Source: Ligula intestinalis (Eukaryota; Platyhelminthes; Cestoda; Diphyllobothriidea; Diphyllobothriidae). Taken from it: DNA of 64,000 nucleotides. The notes below the pieces were generated by a model. That model searched no databases, was not told the DNA's origin, and saw nothing but the letters and a program-made list of their open reading frames with translations. The translations under genes and the position numbers were made by a program. Positions 21,398-33,000 of the stretch are shown here, one piece after another. The first letter of the stretch is position 1. Each line of letters opens with the position of its first letter. The stretch lies in NCBI GenBank assembly GCA_036362985.1, contig JAYGXS010000004.1, forward strand, positions 18,209,964 through 18,273,963. The letters run 5' to 3'.

Positions 21398-22290
21398 TAA
21401 CTCCTAAAGAACGGTTGCTTCGGCGAAGGCCACTTCTCAATCTTTGGACTGTCGTCTAAGCCATAGTTGGGAGGGATGAATCCGATTTCAGTCGTAAAGT
21501 TCGATTTGAAAAATTGTGAAAGATGCTCAGCTTTTGCTGCATCCTCACTCATTTCTGTTCCGTCGCTTGGCTTCAGAAGGGGAACTGGGTCCCGGTTTCG
21601 TGTTGTCTTTCTTAAGTAGCCATAAAATAGCTTCGTATTTGTAACTGCCCGGTTTAGTAAATCTTTTTCAAAGTCTTTACGCGCTTTGAAGATAAGTCGC
21701 TTCACGAGGTTCCTCTGCGTTTTGTATGCATTTTGGGGATACAGGATTTATATCTGCTCTATACTTTCTAAACCATCTCCCCTTTTTATTTATCTCTTTC
21801 TTCAGCGCTTGAGTCAGCCACTAAGGTTTGTTGTTTAGCTTCTTCCGTGTAATCGAACAGTGGTTTCTCCGGAGAGTATGCAATAATTCACTGAACCATC
21901 CCCAATCAGCAGCTATATTGCCGGAAAAAACCACATCCCAATTTATGTTGTTTATTTCGGCCTTCATTTGATCAAAGTCACCACGTCAAATATTCCTTCT
22001 ATTCTTGGTGGGTTGTTTGGGTACCGAAAATATAGAATAGTCCCAATTAAGTACGATGTTATAACTTTTACCTAGAGGAGGTAGAGATTGCACCTCGTCG
22101 ATTTCGTAAGTATGCGATCTAGACAGTTTGATTGCTGCCTCTCACGCACCCTAGTGGGAAATAGAACGTGTTGACTGAGAGATGCATTAAGTGTCAGAGC
22201 TAGTAAACGCCAGTCGAATGTTTGCTCTGAACCTCGTGCGTTTGTTGAACCCTAATCGATTAGAACTGCCGAGGGGGCGGTGAGGAGTGA
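21398..22290 (-). pseudogene. Endonuclease remnant and linker of element D
   Basis: Bases 21397-21705 encode LIFKARKDFEKDL, LFYGYLRKTTRNRDPVPLL and HLSQFFKSNF, the standard linker before the RT. Upstream, broken frames keep NWDYSIF, NRRNI and CLDRILTN from the end of the endonuclease. The element is cut off near 22290. Confidence 0.65.
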
Positions 22291-22683
22291 AGAATGCCAC
22301 AGCAGGTTACATATAACTGACTCCTACCACCCTCCATCTGTGAATCAACGTCATTATTAATTGAGAAGTCGCGATAGTTGTGGCTTGAGTAGAAAATCCA
22401 CTGGCCCTCGCTGGACTGCTCATTATGTGAGCTGTCTTTGCATGTTTAGGGAATCATTAATTGAGCCATTTTTTCGTACACGAACGGCCGCTTCTTGTTC
22501 TGCGTGTCAATTTTTTTGGCAGGAACAGGGGTCTTATCTGTTTTATTCTATTCCAGCAACTTTGTGTGAACATCGATTTCGGTCGTTTAGCACGCAGTGG
22601 TTAGTCGAAATCTTCAGAACGAAATGCGAGCATTGTATGTACTTTTGATCTACAAGTAGGATTATTGTAGACTTGAAAAATCA

Positions 22684-22860
22684 AGAAGAAGACGACTCTA
22701 TCGCTGGGACAATACTTTTATTTGTTTGACGTTTTGAGATCCCTCGCGGATTCACCAACAGAGACATAAGCAGAAAGCAGTAGTGGAGTCGTCTTCTTCT
22801 CACTTTCGTCCTGGGACTCGCATGTTGTCTTGTATTGGCAACTTGAGAAATAATTTTAGC
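22684..22860 (-). repeat. Penelope-type terminal repeat, decayed
   Basis: Begins AGAAGAAGACGACTCTATCG and ends with the inverse GAGTCGTCTTCTTCTC. It continues into TCCTGGGACTCGCATGTT and TTGTATTGGCAA, which also flank the foldback copy at 39793. The hammerhead core is mutated (CTGTTGG for CTGATGA, CAAAACGTC for GAAACGTC). Confidence 0.7.
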
Positions 22861-22869
22861 GGCAATAGG

Positions 22870-23960
22870 GCCGTCGAACTATATGGTTTCCTTGCTGATG
22901 CGCTCAAAATACTTTGCAGTTAAAGTTGAACTTTGTGGATCGCCGTACGTAAGGTTTTTGGTTTTTTCTCTTCTTTTTCTGTACTGGACACTGCTCCTTG
23001 TACCTAAAATGCGTGTAGCAACGCCCCGCAAACTTCCCACAGACGGAATTGGCAGTACCCGTGTGTGTGTGAAGAATGTTCACCTGTGTCTTCTCCACGT
23101 ACGCAAGTGCTCACTACGTGAACGAGACGCTAGCTGGTGTGAGATTCTATTAATGGGGTTCATAAACGTAGGTGACAGACTCGCTAGGTGGTAGCGTACC
23201 GCTTCACGCACCTAAATGTTATCTTTCTTTCTCCTCAGGAAGGCTCTCTCTGTACCAGTATTCCGTTACAAAGTCACTCCCATGCATTAAAATGTGTGCA
23301 CGTACATATAGACCGGGCGCTTAAATGGACTATCAGTAAGTCAGTTGGCCTTTTCCACTGAGTTTGACCAATTGCCTGTCGCTGCGCTACCCATTCATTC
23401 CATAAACTGTCCAAACTACTCACACGAACGATCAGCAATTCTAAGTGATGTAAAGATGTCATATTCGGTCGTTTATTGTGCTGTATTCGTTGCGAATCTA
23501 TTGTGCTCAGGTCGAAGCATCAGTGCCAGGACCCACAGCATACACCGGCTGCATCCGAATCAGTTGCTCATGCATATCCAGTCAACGTATAGGTCTACGC
23601 AGCCACAGTTTTATGCATGACAGTGGAATTTAGCAAAGTGAACGCTAGCACCCTGACAACCACAACCTACTCGGTAGCCCCTAACCTATCCTGCCCATGT
23701 TGCTACCACGCATGGGCTTGGTTGGTCGCTTGATAATCCATCGCAGTGCGGCCGGGGAATCAGTGCCAGGAAAACCAGCATACATCTATCGCATCTACGA
23801 CAGCTGACCGCATTGCTCACACACACAAGGTCGCTGGATAGTCCTACTCGGCCACATGCATTTCGAAGAAACCCTGCCAGTCAAATCACATCACCACACA
23901 TCTGACGGACTTATACATCACACACAAACTCGTTCAACCTTCTCCACAAGCTTGCCTCTC
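22870..23960. other. No gene; diverged direct repeat
   Basis: Two similar stretches at about 23515-23605 and 23757-23860 share CAGTGCCAGGA, CCAGCATACA and a CGCAT/GCATC block. Otherwise only short unconvincing frames. Confidence 0.4.
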
Positions 23961-23963
23961 ATG

Positions 23964-24692
23964 TCAGCGGGAGGTGTGTCCTTTACCTCCCTCTCCTCGT
24001 GGCCTTTGTGACACAAACGTATGTGAGATCCGAACATTCCAGTCCCTTTTGTTTAAAAGCCTGGCATCCTTTATTTGGGGAAGCAGGTCGTATATGGTCC
24101 GCGTAAGGGGACCATTTAACTCCGCTAACCGCCTCTCGATCCTATCTGTGCTCTTCTTAAACATTAGGTCTGAGTGGATGAGGGGTGAGGGAGGTTGGTA
24201 GATTATATGCCCATCTGCTATTACTATGAGCTAACTACCGCACAAGTTACCCTCCCCGTTGCGGGGCGCACAGCTGACGTCGTTGAGAAGGACGGAGGAA
24301 ATTTCGTGTGTTAGGAACCTGTTCAATTTCGAAATTACTCTCTGTGATTGTCTTTTGCGTTGTTGGGCAGCACTTCGATTTATTGTCTGCTTGAAGTCTA
24401 TGTAACCATCGAGAGCATTCATACTGGACAATTGAAATGCAGCGAATAAGTTTCTGCCAAAGTGAATCAATGCCTGCAATGTTTGGACGCCATGCCTTTC
24501 CTTGAACACACAGTTAAAACGAGTAAAATACACTGAGAGCCGAAATTGGGGCTTCTGTATACTGCTTACTATACTATCAGTCGAATATAACTGTAAAAGA
24601 CAAATTGAGTTCCAACCCGAAAGTACCGCAGTGCGCATTTGTTTTCTCAGTCTCTTCACTAACTGTGAACCCTCGGCAGAAGATGAAAACAC
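23964..24692 (-). pseudogene. Open frame broken by one stop, family not recognised
   Basis: One minus-strand frame stays open from 24692 to 23964 (243 codons) except for a single TAG at 24231-24233. The first part includes RHGVQTLQALIHFGRNLFAA, DGYIDFKQTINRSAAQQRKR and LNRFLTHEISSVLLNDVS. The part after the stop includes FKKSTDRIERRLAELNG and YDLLPQIKDARLL. Its composition looks protein-like (charged helices, no low complexity), but I recognise no domain. It could be a retroelement fragment or a broken cellular gene. Confidence 0.45.
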
Positions 24693-24799
24693 ACTACCGC
24701 CGGACGAACGTCAATGTGGTTTGATTCAATTTTTTCGGCTCTTGTTTACGATTAACAGACGCCCCATAAGTACTCAAAGTAATCACGTAATCAGCTTAT

Positions 24800-26340
24800 G
24801 AATTAATATATATTTTCTTTCAAAAGCCACGGCTTAAGACTCTAACCTAACTCCTGCGAAGTGCGGAATCTTGCGATATGTTGATAATCACTCGCAAATC
24901 GGCATTAAAGCATGTACGAAACCGTGAAATAATAATAGACAACTTTAAGCGAAGTATAAGAAATACTATTACATTGTTTAGAAATACCAAATTCGAAAAA
25001 GCGTCAAAACTTTCAAATGCGCTGTAACTGTGAATAATAAATGGCGATATAATTGTCAGGTAAACTGCTTACCATATCATTTTGTATATATGAAAAGAAC
25101 TTTCCCTCATAAAATTTCTTCATAGGTCTTTCTGGTAGTGGATTGCAATTAGTTTCAGATTTCCCTCAAAATTCCGACGAAGTCCTACGATTTTTAAAGT
25201 TTCTTTGAATATACCTAGCTTCTGTTCGATGTGTTTATTAAGACCTCTCAAATAAGATGCTTTGTAAAGTCATTTATCGAAGAAGTGCGTTTTTGAATAT
25301 TATTTCTAATGAAGATAGTCGTTTTAGCCATATTTGTAGACTCGTCAAAACATGAAAACCAATTTGTGAGAAAAATGAACATCCACAGCGAAAGTCAACT
25401 ACTAATATGCTTAAGACGAATTTAAAATAACTTATAAAAGCATTTGAATTGCAAGCAATTTAATTAGATATTCAGCTAAGGAATATCTGCGAAAGGTACC
25501 TTTTTTGTAGGTTACTTCAAAGTAAAAACGGGAAACTTTGACTTGTTTCTGATTTAGCGGAAAATTAGTGACAAAATCTCTGCTGGAAATGAAGGAAACC
25601 AATTTTCTCTTCATACCTGTATATTTTAAGATTTCGTTGTAAGATTTCAAACAGACAGCAAAGTGTCCGAACCTATACTATGAGTTCGTTAAAACTGCTA
25701 GCCGTCTGTCTATTTTACGGCTCTCATACGAGTTCAAAATTTGCTCAAGTAAATTTAAGTCCAATCAGCAGACGAAGGAAACCTACTTCAGGTGTGTTTA
25801 GAGACTGGCTTTTGTAAAAGGATTCAACAATTTAGGAGATGTTATTGATATTCGGACGCAGCATCGACTTTCCCATCCCTTTTCAACGCCCGTAGCGATC
25901 CATTGGCCAATTGAGATGAGTAAGGACGCAGTAGCTTGTCTCAGCGCTTGTTTCAACAAGTCTCGCATCTCTCTTACGGCCGAAGCAGAACACTTGCTCA
26001 GTGTCACCGACGAGGAGAGAACACGTCATCAAATAGTTTACCTGCCTTTTTGAACGGGTACTCAGGTTTGGTGAATGCACTTTTTGGAGCCGTAGGTGAC
26101 ATGTAGGTTTTGGGTGGAGGTGAATTGAAGTGTCTTCATCATACAGCTAGTTATAGTAGTGATTTGTATCGTCGTAAACCTTTTACAGTAGCTTCTCTTG
26201 GTAGTTTATACCCCTCTAATCAGATTAAATTCAGCGTGTGTCCTACTGCACATCCCACCGGCCTCTTGCTGCCTCCTGTTTTACAGAAAAAGATCAAAAA
26301 ACCACGGGAAGCGAATTTTGCCGCATAAATTTATTGGATA
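24800..26340. other. AT-rich, old repeat, no gene
   Basis: Bases 25120-25570 share words with 28740-29120 (AGTTTCAGAT, ATTCAGCT, AATATCTG, GGTTACTTCAAAGT / GGTAACTTCAGAGT), so an old dispersed AT-rich repeat is present at both places. No coding signal. Confidence 0.45.
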
Positions 26341-26344
26341 TCCT

Positions 26345-26715
26345 GTGTGGTCTGTGTTGTAAATGTAGCCAAAGCCGAGGTGTCACCGCCCAATTACGCC
26401 TTGTGTGAGTCCCCAGGGGAAGAGCACGACAAAAAGAGCGCAATAGCAGAAGTCCTTGAGTGATATAGGTACAACATATTTAGAGCAACGAACGCCTTTA
26501 AACTATATCCATCGGGCCACTCGGCTGCTGGTCTGGCGTGGCTGGTGGCACGATTTGCTGGTGACTCATGGCTGACTGTAGCTTGAATTTTAAATTATTG
26601 ATTGATTGCCTGTCAGTATGCTTCGCTGCCTGTAGGCCGATCGATAGCCTGCCGTGAGCGCGCTGGCTACCTGCACGCTAGCTCGCTGCTAGCTGTCCGT
26701 TAAGCGCCTACTAAC
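26345..26715 (+). repeat. Dispersed repeat family R4, copy 1
   Basis: A block of about 350 bp: GCCGAGGTGTCACCGCC, then AGCACGACAAAAAG, GGTACAACATATTTA, GTAGCTTGAATTTTAAATTA, TGTAGGCCGATCGATAGCC and a TAACAG end. Copies lie at 27700-28030, 48840-49250, 60140-60510 and 60845-61185. No ORF is shared, so the family is non-autonomous. Confidence 0.7.
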
Positions 26716-27023
26716 AGTATGTGCTTGCTATAATGGTTCAGTGGTTCACTTTCTTCAACGACCCTAACTTCGTTGTCTTCTATCTTGATTTTTAAGTTAT
26801 AACACCATGCTTCCCTCGCTATCTCTCCGTTAAAAATGCTGCTTCCGAATCCGCTGGATGCACCTTCGGCTGATATGCCCTTATTTCCACCTTCCATGCA
26901 AAAACGCTCATCAAGGTATTGCATGCCTTTTTGTCTTCCCTTTAATTTACATTTCAAAAACTTGTCGTTCAAGCGTTTTCCTCCCAGTTTTTGCAGTTTT
27001 CTGATAATGGGGTATTCTTTCAC
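26700..27023 (-). other. Small open frame of unknown meaning
   Basis: A 107-codon frame begins MKEYPIIRKLQKLGGKRL and is rich in Lys, Gly and Glu. There are no flanking splice signals I would trust and no recognised motif. It overlaps the end of the R4 copy and may be a chance frame. Confidence 0.2.
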
Positions 27024-27699
27024 TGGTGGTGCCTAAACAACACTTCCTGCTGCCTTAAGCACATGCAAGCACTTCGTCAGCGGCTTACCGATTTTCGAAA
27101 CTCAGACCAGACTTGAACGGACTGTTACTCCTGCCAATGTTTTTCCGGCTAATCCTCTGAAACGCAGGTAGAGGATCCTGAATATGCACTTCTCCTGGAC
27201 TCCCGACAAGTCACAAGGAAGTGACCTCGTTGTGGCCGTTATCTTTGCTTTGAGGTAACCCGTCTCTGTTTCGGGCAGTAAGTAATCTCAGTGAACGTCG
27301 AGCAGTTGGGGGGGGGGTGTAGATCCAGACATGGAATTATGCCACACGACACACTTGTACAATTTGTAGAATGATCACCGTACGTGGAAATGGACTTCGT
27401 AATAGCTACGTTCAATTATTTATTAATGAGACACCGCGTTGGATTTACCAAAGACGCTGTACTAGATAGGGTGGGGGGCAATCAGCGTGGTCTACTCGTC
27501 CTCGGGAATAGTCTCTGTCACTGATGCCTCACGTTTTCTGGTAAGGGTGAGCGAGTCCGGTGTGCATTTCGTTCTAGTGTTGTCCAATCATCGATGGTAC
27601 TATTTCCTGTACAATTGTGGGTACTATCGAGTGTAAATTGCGGAACTGTTTGTTAAGGAGGGCCTCACGAACAGTCTTAGCAAACAGTAGTTTGCAAGC

Positions 27700-28060
27700 T
27701 ATGGCCACACTCTAAGCAGGCTATCGATCGGCCTACACGGGCTTACGTACACAAGTCGTCAATCGATCCATAATTCAGAATTTAAACTACAGGCATCCAC
27801 TGAGCCAAACAACCAATGCAACCGGCCACTATTTCAGACGACAATCTGATTGGTTCGTGGACCTATCTTACACACGTTTGATTCCCTAAATGGGTTGTAC
27901 CTTTAACACTCAAAGACTTCCGCTTCTGCCCACTTCATGTCGTGTTCTCTCTTTGGGGGCTCACATGAGGTGTAGTTAGACGGCGAATATTTTGGCCTGG
28001 GCTCCGTTACAACAATTGGGCGGCGCATTACGCGGTAATGTCTCGGCCTGGGCCTCCGTT
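27700..28060 (-). repeat. Family R4, copy 2, with doubled end
   Basis: Inverse orientation: GGCTATCGATCGGCCTACA, then ACACTCAAAGACTTCCGCTT and GTCGTGTTCTC. The end block occurs twice in a row (TTGGCCTGGGCTCCGTTACAAC at 27992 and CTCGGCCTGGGCCTCCGTTATAAC about 50 bp later). Confidence 0.65.
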
Positions 28061-29610
28061 ATAACACTGTTGAGCAGTATAACTGGGACGTACTACTACT
28101 TGCTATGTGATCTACTTCTCCTGAGGTTGAACGTCTTGTCCTCTGATTGCACCTTTGATCTATGGATACGATCGAGGCGAACAGTTTATCTGCTCATTTA
28201 AATGTGCATTAATGCTTCATTTTCTACACGTGGGTCGTCAAGAAGTCCACATGCTGCTCACTCCATAGTCGACTAAACAGCACACTCTTAGAACTTGAGC
28301 GCATTTTCATAGCATTCTTACTCCTTCATAATCTTAATGACTCCATCGAGGGCTACTAGTCTGGTCCGAGCCCACTCCTCTGTGACTAAGGTCTTTCGGT
28401 GTCCTCTGGCAGGTCTATTTTATCTTTGCTGCCTATCCCGTAGTGACCTAGAGCGTTTCCGCGAACTTGTGACTAATTTGCATCGATGTGTTGTCAGTAT
28501 ATTTTTGCCGATTTTCAAACCTTTCGTGGCACCCCTTAACGCGGCTGGGATCTGCAGTTTATCCATGTGACTGCAGTCCTCAATGTGGAGTTTTGCTTTT
28601 CTTACTCCCTAGAGATCCGGCCCCTCCAACCCCGACTTAGGTATGCCACAGAGGCTTAAAATTACCGTTCTCCCTTGCCAGGTTGGTACTGCTTTTCCCC
28701 CAGTGAGAGATTAAGTTCAAACATGTTAGTTCTTCAGATCTTGCATTACAGTTAGTTTCAGATTGCCCTTTGAATTCTACCCATTTTTTACTATTTGCGG
28801 TGTTTTCAAGCTTTCGTTCATAACTGTATACTTTGGTCGGCATTTTTTATCAAAACCTGCAAAATAATATTTTTGCTCAAAAGCATTTCCGGAAGACGTG
28901 GCTTTTTGGATATTAATTCGTTTAAGATTGCCACATTGGGTATATCTATAAATTACTCGATCAAAAAGCACGTCCATAGCAAAAGTCTGATTTTCTAATG
29001 CCTAAGACCAGTTGAAATCTTTCTGTGATGGGTTACCTCTTTAAAAAGCAATTCAGCTGACGAATATCTGTGCATCTTACTCTGATCTAAGGTAACTTCA
29101 GAGTGAACATGGAGAATTTTGACCAGTTTTTTTTCGTTTGCCTGACAATAAATGATTTAAATTTAGCTGGCAATGAACGAACTTACCTTCTTTTTTTATT
29201 GAAGCATTTTTCATCGTTTTCGGTTACTTTTGGTACCTTTGCAGGCTGGCAAATGCACGAAAGTGTGGCCGAATAGATAGTAAGATTTTGCAAAAAACAG
29301 TTAATATTCTTCCTATTCCGTTAATAAATTGCGTGTTAGCACAAACCATATTGTACAGAAAGTGTCCTGTGCCATGCTTTAAATTTAACAAGAGTACTTG
29401 CAATGCCCATGTACAGGATAAAATGTACGCCCCTTGTTTACGGTCCCAGATCTTCAATTCAATCGAACAGTCAAAACGTTTTTCCTGAGTGTTGTGACGA
29501 AAAATTCAGACTCTAGCAAACAATAATTTTAATAGGAAGGGAGGGGAAGGGATTGACAGTCTTGAATGATTCATTTGACCCAATTTTGAAAAACCCAACG
29601 GCCTCCTACT
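28061..29610. other. No gene; old AT-rich repeat
   Basis: Holds the second copy (about 28740-29120) of the AT-rich repeat at 25120-25570. Frames are short and AT-driven. Confidence 0.4.
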
Positions 29611-29624
29611 GAAGCTGTGGAGTT

Positions 29625-29940
29625 TATTCACGATTGGGTCAAATGAATTATTCAAGTCTGCTACCCCCGTCTCACTAACTAATTAAGTGTGCCTGGTAGT
29701 CATCTGGTGTATTCTAGATTGATTGCGTAGGTAATCCTGCTTGGACAATCAGCTTACTCTGTCAGAATTGGTGGATTCTATGCGTTGCAGTAGGCTGGGG
29801 TGTGTAAATGGACATACGTTGGAATTAATTCCTGGCTCCTGGGGGGGGCTCGTAGCTCAGTTGGCTAGAATGTTGGCTGCTGGTGTGGGTTCGAATCCCA
29901 CCGAGGTTGCTGTCTTTTGTACAATTGGGTAACAGTAAAT
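29625..29940 (+). mobile_element. tRNA-like SINE
   Basis: A tRNA-like head at 29847-29910 has the A box GTAGCTCAGTTGGCTAGA and B box GGGTTCGAATCCCACC, spaced as in a tRNA gene. The preceding ~220 bp (GGTCAAATGAATTATTCAAG, GATTGATTGCG, GGACAATCAGCTTACT, GGTGGATTC) match 61850-62040, so the element is a body between tRNA-like modules. The acceptor stem does not close cleanly, so a functional tRNA is unlikely. Confidence 0.7.
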
Positions 29941-31230
29941 TTTAAAATTAAAATGTTTCCTTCTTTGGGAAAAAAGCAGCGCGATTCCTTTAACTTGCCT
30001 TCAGCTGATTTTCGTCAACTTACAACTGGACTTTCCAGTTCTGGAAGAGCTATTTTTTGAGTTTCTCTTGCATACATTGGGTTTCTCCCCACACGGCATA
30101 ACGCGCAAAAGCAAACAAATGTTAGCTCTGTCTTAGGAAATTTCTTTTATATCTGGTACCCTTCGATTTTGCCGAAATTCTGCCCGTTTCTTCAAAATAA
30201 ACTGAATTAGACATGCATTTTTCCTGCGTAAAAGACTTTCTGCTGATCGAATCACCTCGACAGATCAAAATAAGGATATTGGATGTACGTTTGACTGTGA
30301 ACTCCGATTTCGCTCATGATTTTCCATGAGTTAGGTCACCTACCATACTGTGTTTTACAGTAAGCATATGGGAGTGTTCATATGCGAAAGGGGGGGGTTG
30401 TCACCAACATTATCTTCAAAGATACTGGGAAGATTAACCAGGCTACCAAGCTCGGTCTTCCGAACGCATTTTAGGGGTAATTAACCGATGTTAAAGTCTC
30501 TCGCAAAAAGAATACGAGGTTTTGGAAAGGTCTCCTACTGTTTACAGGAACGGTCTGCCATCGCCAGTATGGCAGTGTGTAGGACTCGGAAAGAGAAGAG
30601 CTGCTGTACCAACTGCTGCTTTTATGTCATTAAATGACCTCAGAACCTCCTCATAAAGCACGTTGACGGGCTTTTAATTATCAACTAACTAGCTGCTAAA
30701 CGCGGACAAAAAGCCTGCGGAGGGCGGAGGAAGTTCGGGCTCCCAATTGCAGGATAGCGGATCACTGCAACTTCCGCTATCTCGCACTTGGGATTTTTAC
30801 TAGTGGCCATTTCACACGGCTTTGTTATTCCAGGAGACTGCTCTCGCTGTCCAAAGTCAAATTCCGTTAATACTGCTCAATTTCAAGACAGCTTAGTCCC
30901 AAAAGACGTGTGCATTCTGGCTGTCTTTCTTTTGATGCACTTTGCTTTATGAAATTGCAATGGGCAGGAGGTGGCGGTGGTGGCGTCAACTACCTACGTC
31001 CACCTTTCACGCTTCCGTTCGCTGGGGCGAGGACCTTCTTTTAGTTTTGGAGCAGAAGCCGCATTAACCTATCCCTTCTACTTGCGTTGGGTTCGTTTGT
31101 TTGTTTTTTTCAACTCCGACCTGGTTTGCTCACCTGAGGCTAGCTTTCTTAGCACTGTTTGATAAAAAAAAACGAGTCTCTTTTGAAAGTCCGAACGCCA
31201 GGAGCCAATGAACCGACTTCAGCTGATCAC
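29941..31230. other. No recognisable gene
   Basis: Short frames only; a G run lies near 30390. No known repeat identified. Confidence 0.4.
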
Positions 31231-31239
31231 ATGTCAGCT

Positions 31240-32129
31240 TACCTTGGGCAATTTGTTTGGGGGTTGATAGCATACTTAAAGCTCTTTATGCGTTTTGGCA
31301 AACTAAAGGACACGCTCCAGAAAAACGGTTATCCGGAACGTTTCATCCTTCAGAACATCAAGGAACGTGCCTCAAAGGTCGCAATTGCAACGGCGGAAAA
31401 GAAAGGTCTGTTTATAGGACTGCCGTTTATTGGAGATGCAACGAGTGAACTAGTAAGAAGGCGCCTGAGGACAGCGGTTATGAATGCCTTCCCGGCTGTA
31501 AACTTGCGGGTTCTCTTCACTAACTCTCCCCTTATACGAATGGGGGGGGTAAGGACAGACTGCCGTTTCAGGCCACATCTATGTGCATCTATTCGTTCAC
31601 GTGTTCCTGTGGAGCGGGCTATATTGGCCGAACAACGCGACGTCTGGAGAAGAGAATGCGTGAGCACATACCAGCTTGGCTCAGCAGAGGGGAGAATAGA
31701 CCGACCTCAAGCTCAATCCTCGCCCACCTAATTGATACAAACCACCAAGTGGACGCGAGTGAAGCCTTTCGGGTCATATACCGCACGCCAACGCACTTCT
31801 CCAAAGGCCTGCGCAAATGGGTGTTAGCCACAGCAAAAGCAGTGGCAATCCGGCTAGCAAAACCCATTCTATGCTGTCAAAAGGCGCTGGTTCAAGCCAT
31901 CGGCCTCCCTTGGCCGACTGCACGCGGAAATCCAACACCTACTGAAGCCAAAGAAGACGAAGCTACGGAGAATAGTCAAGCGTAAGCTGCGCGGCTGACA
32001 TACAGAACTCAATCCGCGGACCGCGAGAACATCTCCCCTGTCTCATCTGGGCATGGCAACCAGCGTCCTACCCGTGCAGGCGCCTGCGTTCAGGAGACGA
32101 GGGAAAACTCAGCTGCTTAATTACCCTCA
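31240..32129 (+). pseudogene. Penelope-like GIY-YIG endonuclease fragment, copy 1
   Basis: Bases 31290-31540 encode a lead segment (LKDTLQKNGYPERFILQNIK, LFIGLPFIGDATSELVRRRL). After a frame change at a run of 8 G (31542-31549) comes CIYSFTCSCGAGYIGRTTRR, RLEKRMREHIP and SSILAHLIDTN. This is a GIY-YIG-type domain as found at the C-terminus of Penelope-like reverse transcriptases. The RT itself is absent, so the copy is 5' truncated. The frame would be restored by a run length divisible by three, so the break may be slippage or a sequencing error. Confidence 0.7.
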
Positions 32130-32229
32130 NNNNNNNNNNNNNNNNNNNNNNNNNNNNNNNNNNNNNNNNNNNNNNNNNNNNNNNNNNNNNNNNNNNNNNN
32201 NNNNNNNNNNNNNNNNNNNNNNNNNNNNN
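32130..32229. other. Assembly gap (100 N)
   Basis: Exactly 100 Ns separate two near-identical copies of the GIY-YIG segment, which suggests an assembly artefact rather than a measured distance. Confidence 0.99.
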
Positions 32230-32960
32230 CTCCCCTTATACGAATGGGGGGGGGGGGTAAGGACAGACTGCCGTTTCAGGCCACATCTATGTGCATCTAT
32301 TCGTTCACGTGTTCCTTTGGAGCGGGCTATATTGGCCGAACAACGCGACGTCTGGAGAAGAGAATGCGTGAGCACATACCAGCTTGGCTCAGCAGAGGGG
32401 AGAATAGACCGACCTCAAGCTCAATCCTCGCCCACCTAATTGATACAAACCACCAAGTGGCCGCGAGTGAAGCCTTTCGAGTCCTATACCGCACGCCAAT
32501 GCACTACTCCAAAAGCCTGCGCAAACGGGTGTTGGCCACAGCAGAAGCAGTGGCAATCCGGCTAGCAAAACCCATTCTATGCTGTCAAAAGGCGCTGGTT
32601 CAAGCCATCGGCCTCCCTTGGCCGACTGCATGCGGAAATCCAACACCTACTGAAGCCAAAGAAGACGAAGCTACGGAGAATAGTCAAACGCAAGCTGCGT
32701 GGCTGACATACAGAACTCAATCCGCGGACCGCGAGAACATCTCCCCTGTCTCATCTGGGCATGGCAACCAGCGTCCTACCCGTGCAGGCGCCTGCGTTCA
32801 GGAGACGAGGGAAAACTCAGCTGCTTAATTACCCTCACCCTTTCCTCCCCCCCCTCCCTAAATTTGACGATTATATAATCGCTGTAATTAATTGGCCAAT
32901 TTTATTCCCCATGTCATGTACTGGCCTGACGATGAATGACCGAAAACGATCTTTTGCCAA
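32230..32960 (+). pseudogene. Penelope-like GIY-YIG endonuclease fragment, copy 2, with 3' end
   Basis: This repeats 31528-32129 with about a dozen substitutions. The G run is 12 long here, which keeps GKDRLPFQATSMCIYSFTCS in frame. The frame ends at the TAA at 32826-32828. Downstream, CTGACGA (32926-32932) and GAAA (32942-32945) fit a degenerate hammerhead layout in the sense strand, where Penelope terminal repeats would lie, followed by an A-rich ATAAAAAG end. Confidence 0.65.
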
Positions 32961-33000
32961 CATGACTTTTCAAACAATAAAAAGCCGAACTGAAGTCCCT

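Larger units (their letters stand above)
20000..22290 (-). mobile_element. CR1/jockey-like LINE (element D), 5' truncated and inactive
   Basis: On the minus strand the legible parts run from an endonuclease C-terminal remnant (about 22290-22080, with DWRLLALTLNASL and CLDRILTN), through a linker (about 21990-21700, with NNKPWWLTQALKK) and RT fingers, to RT motifs A-C and the C-terminal block FFFGNRVFEAWTALPEDIV. The order and wording match the CR1/jockey group. The 5' half is missing and several frames are broken. An AT-rich tail with TATA units follows the last codons. Confidence 0.8.

Noticed and set aside
29847..29910. Functional tRNA gene
   Set aside because: A and B boxes are good, but the acceptor arm does not close cleanly and the module belongs to a dispersed SINE.
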